Both the position numbers and the translations under genes were made by a program. A DNA stretch of 14,893 nucleotides from PFL42 sp964492235 (lineage in GTDB: Bacteria; Chloroflexota; Anaerolineae; Anaerolineales; E44-bin32): positions 1-14,893 of the forward strand of contig CAZBJQ010000066.1 of assembly GCA_964492235.1 (NCBI GenBank), given 5' to 3'. Shown here one piece after another: positions 1 through 8,900 of this stretch. Position 1 is the first letter of the stretch; each line of letters begins with the position of its first letter. The notes under the pieces were generated by a model that worked only from the letters and a program-made list of their open reading frames with translations, made no database searches and was not told where the DNA came from.

Positions 1-2
1 CC

Positions 3-668
3 CTGGTCATGGAAAGCATGGGCCTCACACCCGTTGTTCGGGGATTGGTGGCACTCGGCGTCCTTGCGGAGCTGCCTGGATACCAGGATCAGCGGGACCG
101 TGTCCTTTTCGCCTTCAGCGGCCTTCAGGGGGAGGCAGGGAACTCGACACCGCGGTTCGTGTTCGCGCACATTGTGGTTCCTCATCCTCCCTTCCTGTGG
201 GACGCGGCGGGGCGCCCGGTCAGCCCGGGTGACCTTTTCCAATGGGACGACGGTAGCAACTTCCCAGGAGGCCAGGAAGAATACGTCGCAGGTTACCGGG
301 CACAGATCCAGTACGTCAATCGCCTGGTCCTGGAGGCCGTCGACCGAATCCGGGCTGACCCTGAGCGGCAGCAGATCATCCTCCTGCAAGCTGACCACGG
401 CCCCGGATCGCGCCTCGACTGGGATCACCCTGAGCGGACCAATCTGCCTGAACGGATGAGCATCCTCAACGCTTACTATGCGCCGCTAGCCCGTCCTGAC
501 CTTTATCCAGGGATCTCACCGGTGAATTCCTTCCGCATCCTCTTCAATCGATACTTCGGACTCGATTTGGAGTTGTTGCCCGATCAAAGCTACTTCTCGA
601 CTTGGGATAGGCCGTTCGATTTCATTCCCGTCCCGGCGAACAAGCCTCCGCCTGGGGAGCTGCCCTGA
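3..668 (+). CDS. Sulfatase-like (alkaline phosphatase superfamily) membrane hydrolase/transferase, 5'-truncated by window edge
   Basis: The reading frame is open to the left edge, so this is the C-terminal part of a longer protein; the ATG at position 9 is probably internal. Counting from that ATG, the segment has a substrate-side HPPF motif (residues 59-62) and the metal-binding ADHG motif (D129-H130-G131), followed by ERMSILNAYYAP. This arrangement is typical of sulfatase/LTA-synthase-like enzymes of the alkaline phosphatase superfamily, where the Asp-His pair binds the catalytic metal. The catalytic Thr/Ser nucleophile and the membrane helices expected in such proteins would lie upstream, outside the window. 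The tail ends in a Pro-rich stretch. The neighbours downstream are membrane glycosyltransferases, which suggests a role in modifying a surface glycan or lipid-linked sugar; that role is inferred. The substrate cannot be read from the sequence. Confidence 0.75.
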   Translation: MVMESMGLTPVVRGLVALGVLAELPGYQDQRDRVLFAFSGLQGEAGNSTPRFVFAHIVVPHPPFLWDAAGRPVSPGDLFQWDDGSNFPGGQEEYVAGYRAQIQYVNRLVLEAVDRIRADPERQQIILLQADHGPGSRLDWDHPERTNLPERMSILNAYYAPLARPDLYPGISPVNSFRILFNRYFGLDLELLPDQSYFSTWDRPFDFIPVPANKPPPGELP

Positions 669-789
669 GACCGAGGCAGAACCATCGGGTCTTGGGGTCC
701 GGGCGCGGCGGCAATGCAGTGTCACACTCTGGACTAGGGGATGTGGCCATCCAGCGACGAAACGGGGCGGTCGGGCGCACCCAAGGGCT

Positions 790-1131
790 TTGGCAGGCAC
801 AGAAGCGCCCGCCCGTGAGCGCGGCCAATGTACCTTCGTGATGGCAGTCCTGCTGCCCATGGCGCTGTGCGTCTCTCCCCACATGTGGAACTTCGGCGAT
901 GTCATGCTTGTCCCCGCAATTGTGTTGACTACGGCGCTCCTGTCGCAGGCCGATGCTCCCTTCCTGGTCACCGCGCTTGCTTCAGTAGCATTCGGCAATC
1001 TAAGTATGGACTTCCTCGCACTGGCCCTCGCGGTTGGCCATGATGGCTGGGCGATACTCCTCCCGTTAGCCGCCATACCTGACTTTCTCACCTCCTGTCG
1101 GATGCAACAACCAAGGCTCATCACTGCCTGA
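790..1131 (+). pseudogene. Probable remnant of a GT87/DUF2029-type membrane glycosyltransferase (C-terminal fragment)
   Basis: A 113-codon reading frame beginning with TTG encodes at least three hydrophobic segments, including SPHMWNFGDVMLVPAI. This resembles the conserved near-C-terminal 'SPH...D..LL.P' helix region of GT87/DUF2029 polyprenol-phosphate-dependent glycosyltransferases. A full member is about 350-450 residues with many helices, so this is only the last quarter. No ribosome binding site precedes the TTG, and the upstream in-frame translation (back to about 670) is charged and not membrane-like. A neighbouring frame reads LWQAQKRPPVSAANV just before the hydrophobic part, as expected if a frameshift broke the gene. 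It could instead be a real small membrane protein of unknown role. The family call is by eye only. Confidence 0.4.
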
Positions 1132-1549
1132 CTGGACTTCCTCCCCGCCTGATGGTCAAGAGCTTTCTCCGAATCTCTTCAGGCTCCTCCGGATCGGAAA
1201 GAAACCCGGAAGGATCACATCACTGTGCAGGAGCGACTGCAATGCTGTGCTCCGCGCCTTACTGCGGGCCAGCCAGCCAGTGACCGGGCGCGCCCTCCCA
1301 TCGTGATGCCCTGACGGTGGCCCGCGGAACAGGTCCCTGATACGGAAGGACGCAAGGCGCGACCAACACGACTGGGTTCCGGAAGAACAAGTCATCAGAG
1401 ACGCACGCGGCCACCGAAGTCCGTCCAGCGGCTCACGAAGCTGCGCCTTGGCCTGCTCCACACCCCATGCCATGAGCCCACGCTCCCGACTCTCCGGCGC
1501 CAGTCGTACCGGCCTAACCCGGGAGGGTGTATCCTTTTCTGAGTTCCTG
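1132..1549. other. Long gap upstream of the first mannosyltransferase; no convincing gene
   Basis: Open frames exist on both strands, but none has a recognisable domain or ribosome binding site. The first mannosyltransferase frame extends back to a TTG at 1448, but residues encoded from 1448 to about 1740 are Arg/Ser/Gly-rich and not membrane-like, so real coding may begin well inside. On the minus strand a short frame ending near 1131 reads FLSDPEEPEEIRRKLL before a stop; it looks protein-like but is closed by a stop after about 26 codons. The region may be decayed coding DNA. Confidence 0.3.
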
Positions 1550-2860
1550 ATGTTGGCACACCGAATCCCCGGCGCCCTTATCTCCGCCCTCCCCGGGTTC
1601 AAGGCTCTCGGGGTGCGCTTTCATTCGGGCTCAGGGCGTGCGACGGCGGGGTTGGCGGGCGCTAGCTGGACTCTTGACCTCAAGGTCAGGTCGCTGGCTC
1701 TTCGGATCCAATCCAGCCTGCGGCGCACCTGTAACGCCCCCGACGTCCGGCTGGGGTTGACCGCTTTCCTCGCCCTGCGGCTGGTTACGGCCGTATGGGC
1801 CTGGGGAATGCGCCAGGTGTACGACCAGCCACTTCCCCCCGACCCCATTCTGCGGCCCTATCTCGACGTGCGGACTGAGACAAACCCATGGCTCGAGCCC
1901 TGGCAGCGATGGGACACACTCCACTATCAGGCCGTCGCCGAGAGGGGATATACCGCTTTCGAGGGGGCCTTATTCGCCCCACCGCTCTATCCGTCGGCCA
2001 TCAGGTTATCAACCGGCGTAGCCGGCGGGAACACACTCCTGGCGGGGATCCTGGTTTCCAACCTGGCGGGTGCGCTGGCGTTCATTGCCTTCTCGCGCCT
2101 GGCTTTCCTCGAGTTGCCTGCCCCGCGTCTCTCCCGGAGATCTGTTCTCTACCTGGCAAGCTGCCCGGCAGCCTTCTACTTTGTAGCCGCTTACACCGAG
2201 TCCCTGTACTTGCTCGCTGCCGTCCTTGTCTTCTTGCACCTTCGCAATCAGCAGTGGCTACGCGTTGGGGTATGGGGGGCCGTGGCATGCCTTACCCGGC
2301 TGCCAGCAGCCGTGATCTTGGTCCCCATCGCCTACACGGCACTGATACTTCACTGGAGGCAGCCGAAGGCGTGGATCTCGGTGGTCGTGGCGTCATTGGG
2401 GGCGCTCGCTTTCCCGCTGTATGTCTGGATCGGAATCGGCGCCACCCCCTGGGAACCCCTCGTCGTTCAGGCGGCACGCTTTCGGGGCGGGTTCGCAATC
2501 CCGGGAGCGAATCTGGTCGAAGCGGCGCGCCGCATCGCGTTAGGGTCCTTCTACGTGGGAGACATGCTGGATGTCATCGCGGTTCTCCTGTTTGCAGCCT
2601 TATTACTTCCCGTGTGGCGAAAGCTCCCCCGCGTCTATGGCTTGTACTACCTCTCATTCTTACTTCTGCACCTCACGTGGAAGGCGGGCGACTCCCCCCT
2701 GAGTGGGATGTCCCGCTACGTGCTATCTCTCTTTCCCGCCTTTTTCGTCCTCGCCGAATTCGGGGAGAAGCCATGGATGCACCGCGCCATTCTCTATTCC
2801 TTCTGGGGGGGGATGTTGTTCATGTTGGGGCAGTTTGCCATCTGGGGTTGGGTCGGCTAG
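1550..2860 (+). CDS. PIG-V-like GT-C family mannosyltransferase (polytopic membrane protein)
   Basis: This is a polytopic membrane glycosyltransferase resembling the PIG-V/Mannosyl_trans2 family, which transfers mannose from a polyprenyl-phosphate donor on the non-cytoplasmic face of the membrane. Counted from the TTG at 1448, the first hydrophobic helix starts near residue 103. The family-type QRWDTLHY motif is at 153-160, followed by RGY. Helices run from about 195, AYTESLYLL is at 248-256, CLTRLP at 281-286 and MSRYVLSLFP at 421-430. The WD..H acidic loop is where GT-C enzymes place their catalytic Asp, here D156. The start is uncertain: ATG 1550 is used here, with GTG 1613 and TTG 1448 as alternatives. 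None has a strong ribosome binding site, and about 65 residues before the first helix are unusual. The adjacent downstream gene is a diverged paralogue. The acceptor is unknown. Confidence 0.78.
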   Translation: MLAHRIPGALISALPGFKALGVRFHSGSGRATAGLAGASWTLDLKVRSLALRIQSSLRRTCNAPDVRLGLTAFLALRLVTAVWAWGMRQVYDQPLPPDPILRPYLDVRTETNPWLEPWQRWDTLHYQAVAERGYTAFEGALFAPPLYPSAIRLSTGVAGGNTLLAGILVSNLAGALAFIAFSRLAFLELPAPRLSRRSVLYLASCPAAFYFVAAYTESLYLLAAVLVFLHLRNQQWLRVGVWGAVACLTRLPAAVILVPIAYTALILHWRQPKAWISVVVASLGALAFPLYVWIGIGATPWEPLVVQAARFRGGFAIPGANLVEAARRIALGSFYVGDMLDVIAVLLFAALLLPVWRKLPRVYGLYYLSFLLLHLTWKAGDSPLSGMSRYVLSLFPAFFVLAEFGEKPWMHRAILYSFWGGMLFMLGQFAIWGWVG

Positions 2861-3158
2861 GTGCATCGCCAGCAGACCTCACACACGGGTTAGTGGAAGT
2901 TGCGATCCCTCCGATCGAGGTGGTGATCAAGCTCGGGGCTGCCCGCCACACGGACCAGACCGCGCTGTCAGGCCTCCATGCACCGGTACCCTGGGCACGG
3001 CTTGCATGGGAGGATCCAGGTGCCGTCGGTCACCGACGAAGGCCTGCCCACCAACCTTCTGGCTCAGGTGAGGAGTTGCTGGTGCGCTCGTTGTGTTCTC
3101 GGACTTGGAGTTCACTCCGTGTCCCGGTCGGGGGAACACGCCCTTGTCCGCCTTCCCG
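2861..3158. other. Gap between the two mannosyltransferase genes
   Basis: These 298 bases carry no recognisable gene. They hold a 15-base palindrome (3024-3038) and a CATGCA...TGCATG inverted pair spaced by 20 bases (about 2978-3009). No T-tract hairpin that would act as an intrinsic terminator was seen. The frame of the second mannosyltransferase extends back to a GTG at 3093. Confidence 0.4.
3024..3038. repeat. Short perfect palindrome, possible operator
   Basis: CGTCGGT-C-ACCGACG has two perfect 7-base arms around one central base. It lies about 120-135 bases upstream of the likely start of the second mannosyltransferase. The size suits a dimeric repressor half-site pair, but one copy alone in GC-rich DNA is weak evidence. 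Confidence 0.25.
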
Positions 3159-4394
3159 ATGATGACTGACCCATCTGCGCTTCCGCCGGTACTCGAGCAC
3201 CGCCCACCGCCCGCGTGGCGCCAGGCAGCCCTGCTAGCCGTTGGTCTTGTCTTTGCCTTGCGCCTCGGCCTGGGGATGCTCATGGGGCTGGCCGGGATGG
3301 TTGCCCAATCGAGCCTTCCCTCCAGCCTGCTGGCCAATCCGTCCTTGTTTGGGCAGATCCCAGTGCCCGACACGCCCCTGGGCCAGTTCTGGCTTGGGGT
3401 TTGGCCTCGGTGGGACGCGGTCCAGCACTTGAATCTGGCCATGCGGGGGTACTTCGACATGGGAGAGGGGTCGACGGTCTTCTACCCCCTCTACGCCGGG
3501 CTGGCGAGGGCAGCCGCCTACCTCACCGGCGGCAACTTCATCCTGGCGGGCCTGCTGGTCTCGACGGCAGGAGCCGCCCTGTCGTTCTTGTTCCTTGTCC
3601 TGCTCGGACAACACATCTTCGGAGGCAGGTCCGGTCACTGGGCGGCAGTGGCCCTCGCCGCCTACCCCACATCGGTCTTCCTGGTGGCTCCCTTCACGGA
3701 GTCGCTGTTCCTTGCCCTCACCCTCGGCGCCTTCTACGCAGCCTACAAGCGGCGGTGGTACCTGGCTGCGATCTTGGCCGCTCTGGCCAGCCTGACTCGC
3801 GGGCCGGGGATGGCGTTGTCGGTGTCTTTCGCCATCCTGGCCTGGCAGCAAGGAACGGGCCGGCAACCAGTCCGTCGCGCTTCAGCCTTGCTGGCCGTTG
3901 GGGTCGCGGTGCTGGCGCCCTTGGCCGGCGGTGCTGCCTTTCTCGCCTGGCGTTCCTACGCAGGGTTTGCGCCCATCCTGACGGTGTTGCACGAGTATGT
4001 CGGCACTTCCATGATCGATCCCGTCACAGGGCTCACGCTTGCGCTTCGACAATGGATCCAGGTGCGTGACGGACCGACGACACTCGACATGCTCTCGGCG
4101 GCGGCGTTTCTTGGTATTGCGGCCATGATGCTTGCGCGCAAGCGGTGGAGGCGGCCCGAGTTGCTGGGCTACCTTCTGGTCAGTCTCGCCGTCTTGTTGG
4201 GACGGCACACGGTGGGCGCGGCATCGCTCAAGTCACTCTCTCGCTACGTCTTGGTGCTGTTCCCGGCCTTCCTTGTCGTCGGAGATTGGTTAGCCCAAGC
4301 CGGCCCTCGCCTGCGGTTCTGGTATGTCTCCTTCAGCGCCTCCCTCCTGCTCATCCTCAGCGTGCTTTACGTCTTCTGGTTCTTCCTCGGATAG
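3159..4394 (+). CDS. PIG-V-like GT-C family mannosyltransferase, second copy
   Basis: This is a roughly 411-residue polytopic membrane protein with the same motif order as the upstream gene: PRWDAVQHLNLAMRGY (RWD at 84-86), FYPLY, GNFILAGLLVS, APFTESLFLAL (TES at 180-182), ASLTRGPG (LTR at 212-214) and LSRYVLVLFPAF near the C-terminus. The likely catalytic Asp is D86, by analogy with GT-C enzymes. It should transfer mannose (or another hexose) from a lipid-linked donor outside the cytoplasm. The two proteins are clearly homologous yet differ over most of their length, so the tandem pair is an old duplication or paralogues with different acceptors. The start is set at the ATG-ATG at 3159/3162, which puts about 20 hydrophilic residues before the first helix; GTG 3093 is an alternative. 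No strong ribosome binding site decides between them. Function is inferred from family resemblance. Confidence 0.8.
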   Translation: MMTDPSALPPVLEHRPPPAWRQAALLAVGLVFALRLGLGMLMGLAGMVAQSSLPSSLLANPSLFGQIPVPDTPLGQFWLGVWPRWDAVQHLNLAMRGYFDMGEGSTVFYPLYAGLARAAAYLTGGNFILAGLLVSTAGAALSFLFLVLLGQHIFGGRSGHWAAVALAAYPTSVFLVAPFTESLFLALTLGAFYAAYKRRWYLAAILAALASLTRGPGMALSVSFAILAWQQGTGRQPVRRASALLAVGVAVLAPLAGGAAFLAWRSYAGFAPILTVLHEYVGTSMIDPVTGLTLALRQWIQVRDGPTTLDMLSAAAFLGIAAMMLARKRWRRPELLGYLLVSLAVLLGRHTVGAASLKSLSRYVLVLFPAFLVVGDWLAQAGPRLRFWYVSFSASLLLILSVLYVFWFFLG

Positions 4395-4760
4395 GCCCTC
4401 CTTGGGCGGCCTTGCGGGGCCAGGCGCGGTCAGCCAAACTGCTACGCGCGGGACTACGAGGGCCATGCAGGTCGGCGATACACGCGGGGGGCCGTCCCGC
4501 GGCCTGGGTATCCGGTGGCGCAGCCTCCCCCAGCCGCTGAACGCCGCCGGGGCCGGCCGAGCATTCCCACCACTCTCATCGCGCTCCCGCGCTGGAGGCC
4601 ACGTCTCACAATGTGCTCAGCCATCGAGATGGGCGGACGGGGGTTCCTACGACATCCCAGGCAGCATGCCATGGATGAATCGATTGAGTAGACGCCGGTC
4701 TCTTCCAACCGTTGAATCGGGCCGCTCAGATCGCGGCTCTCCCCCGAAGATGGCGTGACG

Positions 4761-4766
4761 TATACT
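4761..4766 (+). promoter_or_regulatory. Possible -10 element for the deacetylase gene
   Basis: TATACT matches five of six bases of the sigma-70 -10 consensus and stands out in GC-rich sequence. It lies 37 bases before the TTG start. No TTGACA-like -35 sits 16-18 bases upstream, where the sequence is CT-rich, and there is no adjoining TG extension, so an activator or another site may be needed. Confidence 0.3.
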
Positions 4767-4790
4767 GGGCAGACCTCGAATCGACGCCCT

Positions 4791-4796
4791 GGAGGG
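4791..4796 (+). promoter_or_regulatory. Ribosome binding site deciding the TTG start of the deacetylase
   Basis: GGAGGG lies seven bases before TTG 4804. No ATG or GTG occurs in frame nearby before the conserved N-terminal part of the enzyme, so this site fixes the start. Confidence 0.7.
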
Positions 4797-4803
4797 CAAA
4801 GCT

Positions 4804-5847
4804 TTGACGGATTCCCTCCCTCCGCCACGGCAGATCGCCTTTGCGTTCGTCCCCTCTCCGGACCATGTTGTGCCCGACCACCCGGAGAACCCTCATCGCT
4901 TCGACGACTTCGGCCCCATGCTGGGCAGCTTCCCGGAAGGGATCTTGCGCCGAATCGAACCAGAACCTGCGCCCGAGGACCTGTTACACGTCGTCCATTC
5001 CCCTTCCTACTTGCGCGCCTTGCGCGAGGCGTGCCTCCAGGGCCCGGCCATCATCGATTACGCCCCGACCTTCGTCGCGCCCAGCTCCTACGCGGACGCC
5101 GTCCTCGCTGCCGGCGCCGTGTCCGATGTCGCGGCCGAGGTCTGGGAGCGGCGGTCGTCGGCAGGATTCGCCCTTGTGCGCCCGCCAGGGCACCATGCCA
5201 CGCGGACACGGGCGATGGGCTTCTGCTTGATCAACAACATCGCCGTGGCCGTACGCCACGTGCAATCGCTGGGCTGCGAGCGCCTGCTCATCGTGGACAT
5301 CGACGTCCATCACGGCAACGGCACCCAAGCCATCTTTGAGGCCGATCCCACCGTTCTCTATATCTCCTCGCATCAATACGGCATCTATCCGGGGACTGGC
5401 TCTATCGATGAGATCGGCTCCGGCGATGGTTCGGGGACTGTGGTCAATGTGCCTTTGCCGTCGCATGCCGGCGACAAGGCACTGCTGTTGACAATGGAAC
5501 GGGTAGTGTCCCCGCTCGCCCGCCGCTTCCAGCCGCAGATGATCCTGGTCTCAGCCGGATTCGACACCCATTGGCGCGACCCACTGGCCAATCTGCTGGT
5601 CTCCTGCGCCGGCGTGTATCGAGTCGTCCGCCGGTTGGCGGAGATCGCCGACGCGGTCTGTGCCGGACGGATGTGCCTCACCCTTGAGGGCGGCTACGAT
5701 CCCCAGGCCCTAGGCGGATGCGTCCAGTCTGCGTTGTGCGCTGCCGCCTGCCTGCCTCAGCCGACCGACCCGCTGGGCCCTGCCCCGTACGATGAGACCG
5801 ATGTCGAAGGGGTAATGGCGAAGGTCCGGGCCATCCACGGGGTGTAG
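4804..5847 (+). CDS. Histone deacetylase / acetylpolyamine amidohydrolase family zinc deacylase
   Basis: This 347-residue protein is a complete member of the arginase-deacetylase fold, of the class II HDAC/AcuC/acetylpolyamine amidohydrolase type. It removes acyl groups from lysine or polyamine amines in the cytoplasm. Visible motifs are RPPGHHA with the catalytic His pair H130-H131, GFCLINNIAVAV (139-150), DIDVHHGNGTQ with zinc ligands D167 and H169, SAGFD with the third zinc ligand D254, and LEGGYD with Y298 at the transition-state tyrosine position. Length is usual for bacterial members. The start is TTG 4804 with a GGAGGG site. The next gene starts 142 bases downstream with its own candidate promoter, so this may be monocistronic. 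No acetyltransferase or acetoin gene is adjacent, so the substrate (protein lysine, acetylpolyamine or other) is open. Confidence 0.93.
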   Translation: MTDSLPPPRQIAFAFVPSPDHVVPDHPENPHRFDDFGPMLGSFPEGILRRIEPEPAPEDLLHVVHSPSYLRALREACLQGPAIIDYAPTFVAPSSYADAVLAAGAVSDVAAEVWERRSSAGFALVRPPGHHATRTRAMGFCLINNIAVAVRHVQSLGCERLLIVDIDVHHGNGTQAIFEADPTVLYISSHQYGIYPGTGSIDEIGSGDGSGTVVNVPLPSHAGDKALLLTMERVVSPLARRFQPQMILVSAGFDTHWRDPLANLLVSCAGVYRVVRRLAEIADAVCAGRMCLTLEGGYDPQALGGCVQSALCAAACLPQPTDPLGPAPYDETDVEGVMAKVRAIHGV

Positions 5848-5942
5848 TCCACTATGGCTGCATCGGCTCCCGTCTGGCACGGCAATGGCAACCCTCCCCG
5901 GTGCCCGCGCGGACAAGTCCGGATGCAGGACTCTTGCGAGGC

Positions 5943-5971
5943 TTGCGCTAGGTCTCCAAGTGGGGCATACT
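5943..5971 (+). promoter_or_regulatory. Candidate promoter of the TPR scaffold gene
   Basis: TTGCGC (5943-5948) and CATACT (5966-5971) are separated by exactly 17 bases. The matches to -35 and -10 are three and four of six. Transcription would start near 5978, just before the AAGGGG (5981-5986) that precedes ATG 5990, giving a leader of about 12 bases. Confidence 0.35.
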
Positions 5972-5989
5972 CTGAAAAACAAGGGGCAT

Positions 5990-8900
5990 ATGGCAGAAAT
6001 CGCCCTCCGGACCTACGTTAAGGAAATAGACGAGGCGATCGAGCAAGAGCAGCTCGATCAGGCCATCGCCCTTTGCCGCCACGTTCTCGAGACTTACCCG
6101 AAGAATCTCGAAACCTATCGGCTTCTCGGCAAGGCATACCTCGAAGCCAAGCGCTACGGGGATGCCGCCGATTTGTTCCAGCGGGTACTATCCGCGGTCC
6201 CGGACGATTTCGTGGCCCACGTTGGCATGTCGATCGTGCGGGAGGACGAAGGCAACCTCGATGCCAGCATCTGGCACATGGAACGTGCCTTCGAAACCAA
6301 TCCGGCCAACCCCACCATTCAGCAGGAGCTTCGCCGACTGATCGGCCGGCGTGATGGCCTGGAGCCTCACAAAGTCCGGCTCACCCGCGGTGCCCTGGCA
6401 CGCATGTACGCCCACGGGGAGCTGTATCAGCAGGCGGTAGCCGAACTCCGCTCCGCGCTGAACGAGGATCCTGAGCGCCCCGACCTGCAAGTACTGCTGG
6501 CTAGCCTCTACTGGCGGATGAACCAGCGTCAGGAGGCCACCGGAGTCAGCCTTGCGATCCTCGAGAAGCTCCCGTTCTGTCGCGAGGCCAACCGGATCAT
6601 GGCGACCTCCCTGCAAGCCGCCGACAAGATCGAAGAAGCGGCCGCCTACCACCGTCGCCTGGCCGCCTTGGATCCATACGCGGCCTTTGTTCAGTCAGCC
6701 ATGATCGACCCGGTGACGGTCGATGCCGCCTCGGTCCGGCTGGAGAAGCTGGCCTGGTCGCCGGGGCAGGCCCTCTCGCCACTCGCCCAGGGCAGGCCGG
6801 ATTGGGCTGCCTCCCTGGGTGCAGAACTCAGGGGCGAGAAACGCGCGCCCGCACCGGTCAACATGCCTTCATGGATAGATTCGCAGCCCTCGCCGGAGCC
6901 TGTGCCGGTCCCGGCACCCCGTCCACCTGGGGAGGCAGTCCATCCGTTTGCCGGCGCCAAAGCCCCCCCCGAAGCGCCGATACCGGAGTGGATGCAGGAT
7001 GCAGGCTGGCACCCGTCCAAGGGCGAAGCAGTCGAAGGACCCGTGAGCTTCACGCAAGAGGAGCTTGAAGGCAAGGCCGCACCCGAGGCCGGTGAGGCGG
7101 CTCAGCCGCTGGCGCCGGCAGAGATGCCGGGTTGGCTCCAGGAAATCGCCCCTCCGTCGGAGCCAGACCTCAGGGCCGCTGACGCTCCGGCCACACCGGC
7201 GGGGAGCGGGATGCCGGACTGGATGAAGGACGTGCAGCCAATGGCCATCCCGGCAGCCGGCTCAGGCTTGGCTGCTGCCGCCTCGTATCGAGATTCACCA
7301 GCACCTGCGTCAGGTCCTGAGGCGACGGCTGAAGGAGGCCCCGAGGCCGCGGCCGGCGCGACCGCCGAAGGACTCGAGAGCGCCGAGCTGCCGACCTGGT
7401 TGGATGACGCGGCACCCGGAGCTAGTGAAACGATCGTCTACTGGCTGGGCGATCGGACCAAGCCAGGGGCGTCTGAAGCGCAAGAGCCCGCGGCGGGCGA
7501 GCCGGAGGGATCGCCGTTGCCGGAGGGCGCGCCCAACTGGCTCGAGCAGGCGGCCAGCGAAGAGATTGAACTCGAGGCCAAAGGGCCCTCGAGCGAAAGC
7601 GCGAGCGAGCTCCCAGGCTGGCTCAGCGGAGTTGCGACGGCGGCGGCACACGAACCGGAGCAAGCCCAGCCGGCCGAGCCAATCGCCTGGCTGGATGAGG
7701 CAGCGGAGCAGCCGTCAGAGCCGGAGTTCGATATCGAAGCCCCGTCGCGCGCGGCCGCCGCCGAGGAAGCGCCGGATTGGCTGCGCTCAATCCTTAAGCC
7801 CGAGACGGAGGAGGCGGGGGCTGACTCCGGGCTGGGTGAGCTTCCGCCGTCGGGCGCGTCCCCGGAGGCTGCACCGAGCTGGCTGGAAGCGATGCCCGAC
7901 GAGGAGCCCGCGAGTGAAGCCCCAGACTGGCTCTCTCGTCTCTCTTCCCCCGACGAACCCTCTGTGGCGGGCGAGCAGGGGGCCCAACCAAGCGAGGCGG
8001 CACCGGGCTCGCTGGCGGCGGCCGCCGCGGCGGCCGCCTCCGACGATTGGCTGCGAGGCATCCTGGATTCGTCCGAGAGCGAGGAGCCAGGAGCGGCTGA
8101 AGATGAGGCGCAAGGGGCTGATTGGCTGCAAGGGCTGTACACCGAACCATCCCCGAAGGTGCCGACCCAACCGGAGCCGGAAGCTGCCGACATCACCAGC
8201 GACGATTGGCTCCGAAGCATGGTGCCCGAGCCAGCCGAAGACGTCGGAGTGGAGCCATCCTTCGAGCTGGAGCAGCCAGAATGGCTGGAGCGCCTCGTCA
8301 GCCCTGATTCCGCCGTGGAACCCGGAGCCCCGCAGGCCACCCCGGACTGGGTGCTGGCCTTGGCTGGGATGGGCCCGGCCGCTGAGACCGAGGCGACACC
8401 CCCAGAGGAGATGGCTGCACCGGAATGGCTGGGGCGGGTCTTGGACGGCGTCCCTCCCGAAGATCAGGGCTTGGTGTCAAAGGCGCCTGTCGCTGATCTA
8501 AGTGGAGACGACACTCTGGCGGTGGAGCGGCCGCCATGGATGAAGCAGACGGCGCCGGACACGGTCGCCTCCGGGCCAGGGACTGTGCCAGCCGTTGCGG
8601 CCCTCGGCGCGCTCCGAGAGTTTACTGAAGCAGAACCGCTTCCGCCGGAACGCCCCGCACCACCCAGGGCTGCCGAGCCGCCGGATTGGCTGCGGGAGTT
8701 CGCCGACGCGGCTGGCGACGAGACACCTCCTCCCACAACGCGCTCTGCGCCGCCCGCGCCATCCCCGCCGGACTTGGAGTATGAGGGTGCGCTGGACTGG
8801 CTGCGCGAAGGCGAGACCGGCCCGATGGCCGCGGAGGGAGTGGGGCTGCCGCCGGCCTCGGTTGCCGCGGTCGCGCGCACGCCCGCCGGGGATGTCGACG

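Larger units (their letters stand above)
4395..4803. other. Gap upstream of the deacetylase gene; control region at its 3' end
   Basis: In these 409 bases I see no gene and no tRNA-like T-loop. Frames open through it on both strands are Arg/Pro/Gly-rich and look like shadows. Features seen are the palindrome AATCGATT (4678-4685), a small GCCGC/GCGGC hairpin with a 7-base loop (4721-4737), a TATACT hexamer (4761-4766), and the ribosome binding site of the deacetylase at 4791-4796. Confidence 0.4.

Noticed and set aside
1156..1602. 148-codon minus-strand frame before the first mannosyltransferase
   Set aside because: No domain, no ribosome binding site, Arg/Ser-rich composition, and it overlaps the upstream part of the plus-strand frame. 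At most a trace of decayed coding DNA.
4395..4803. Possible tRNA, riboswitch or small RNA in the gap before the deacetylase
   Set aside because: No T-loop pattern, no conserved riboswitch core and only a 5-bp hairpin; nothing beyond control signals could be supported.
5885..5989. Upstream ATG at 5885 as the start of the TPR protein
   Set aside because: The extra 35 residues do not look like part of the TPR domain, lie across the candidate promoter, and the later ATG has AAGGGG and a natural N-terminus.
7438..8340. 300-codon minus-strand frame opposite the TPR gene
   Set aside because: It is a Ser/Gly/Ala-rich mirror of the GC-rich repeat region, with no start signal or domain; a shadow of the W-L array.
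7404..8501. 365-codon plus-strand frame overlapping the TPR gene
   Set aside because: Extremely Arg/Pro-rich and frameshifted relative to the repeat array, a typical shadow of GC-rich codons.
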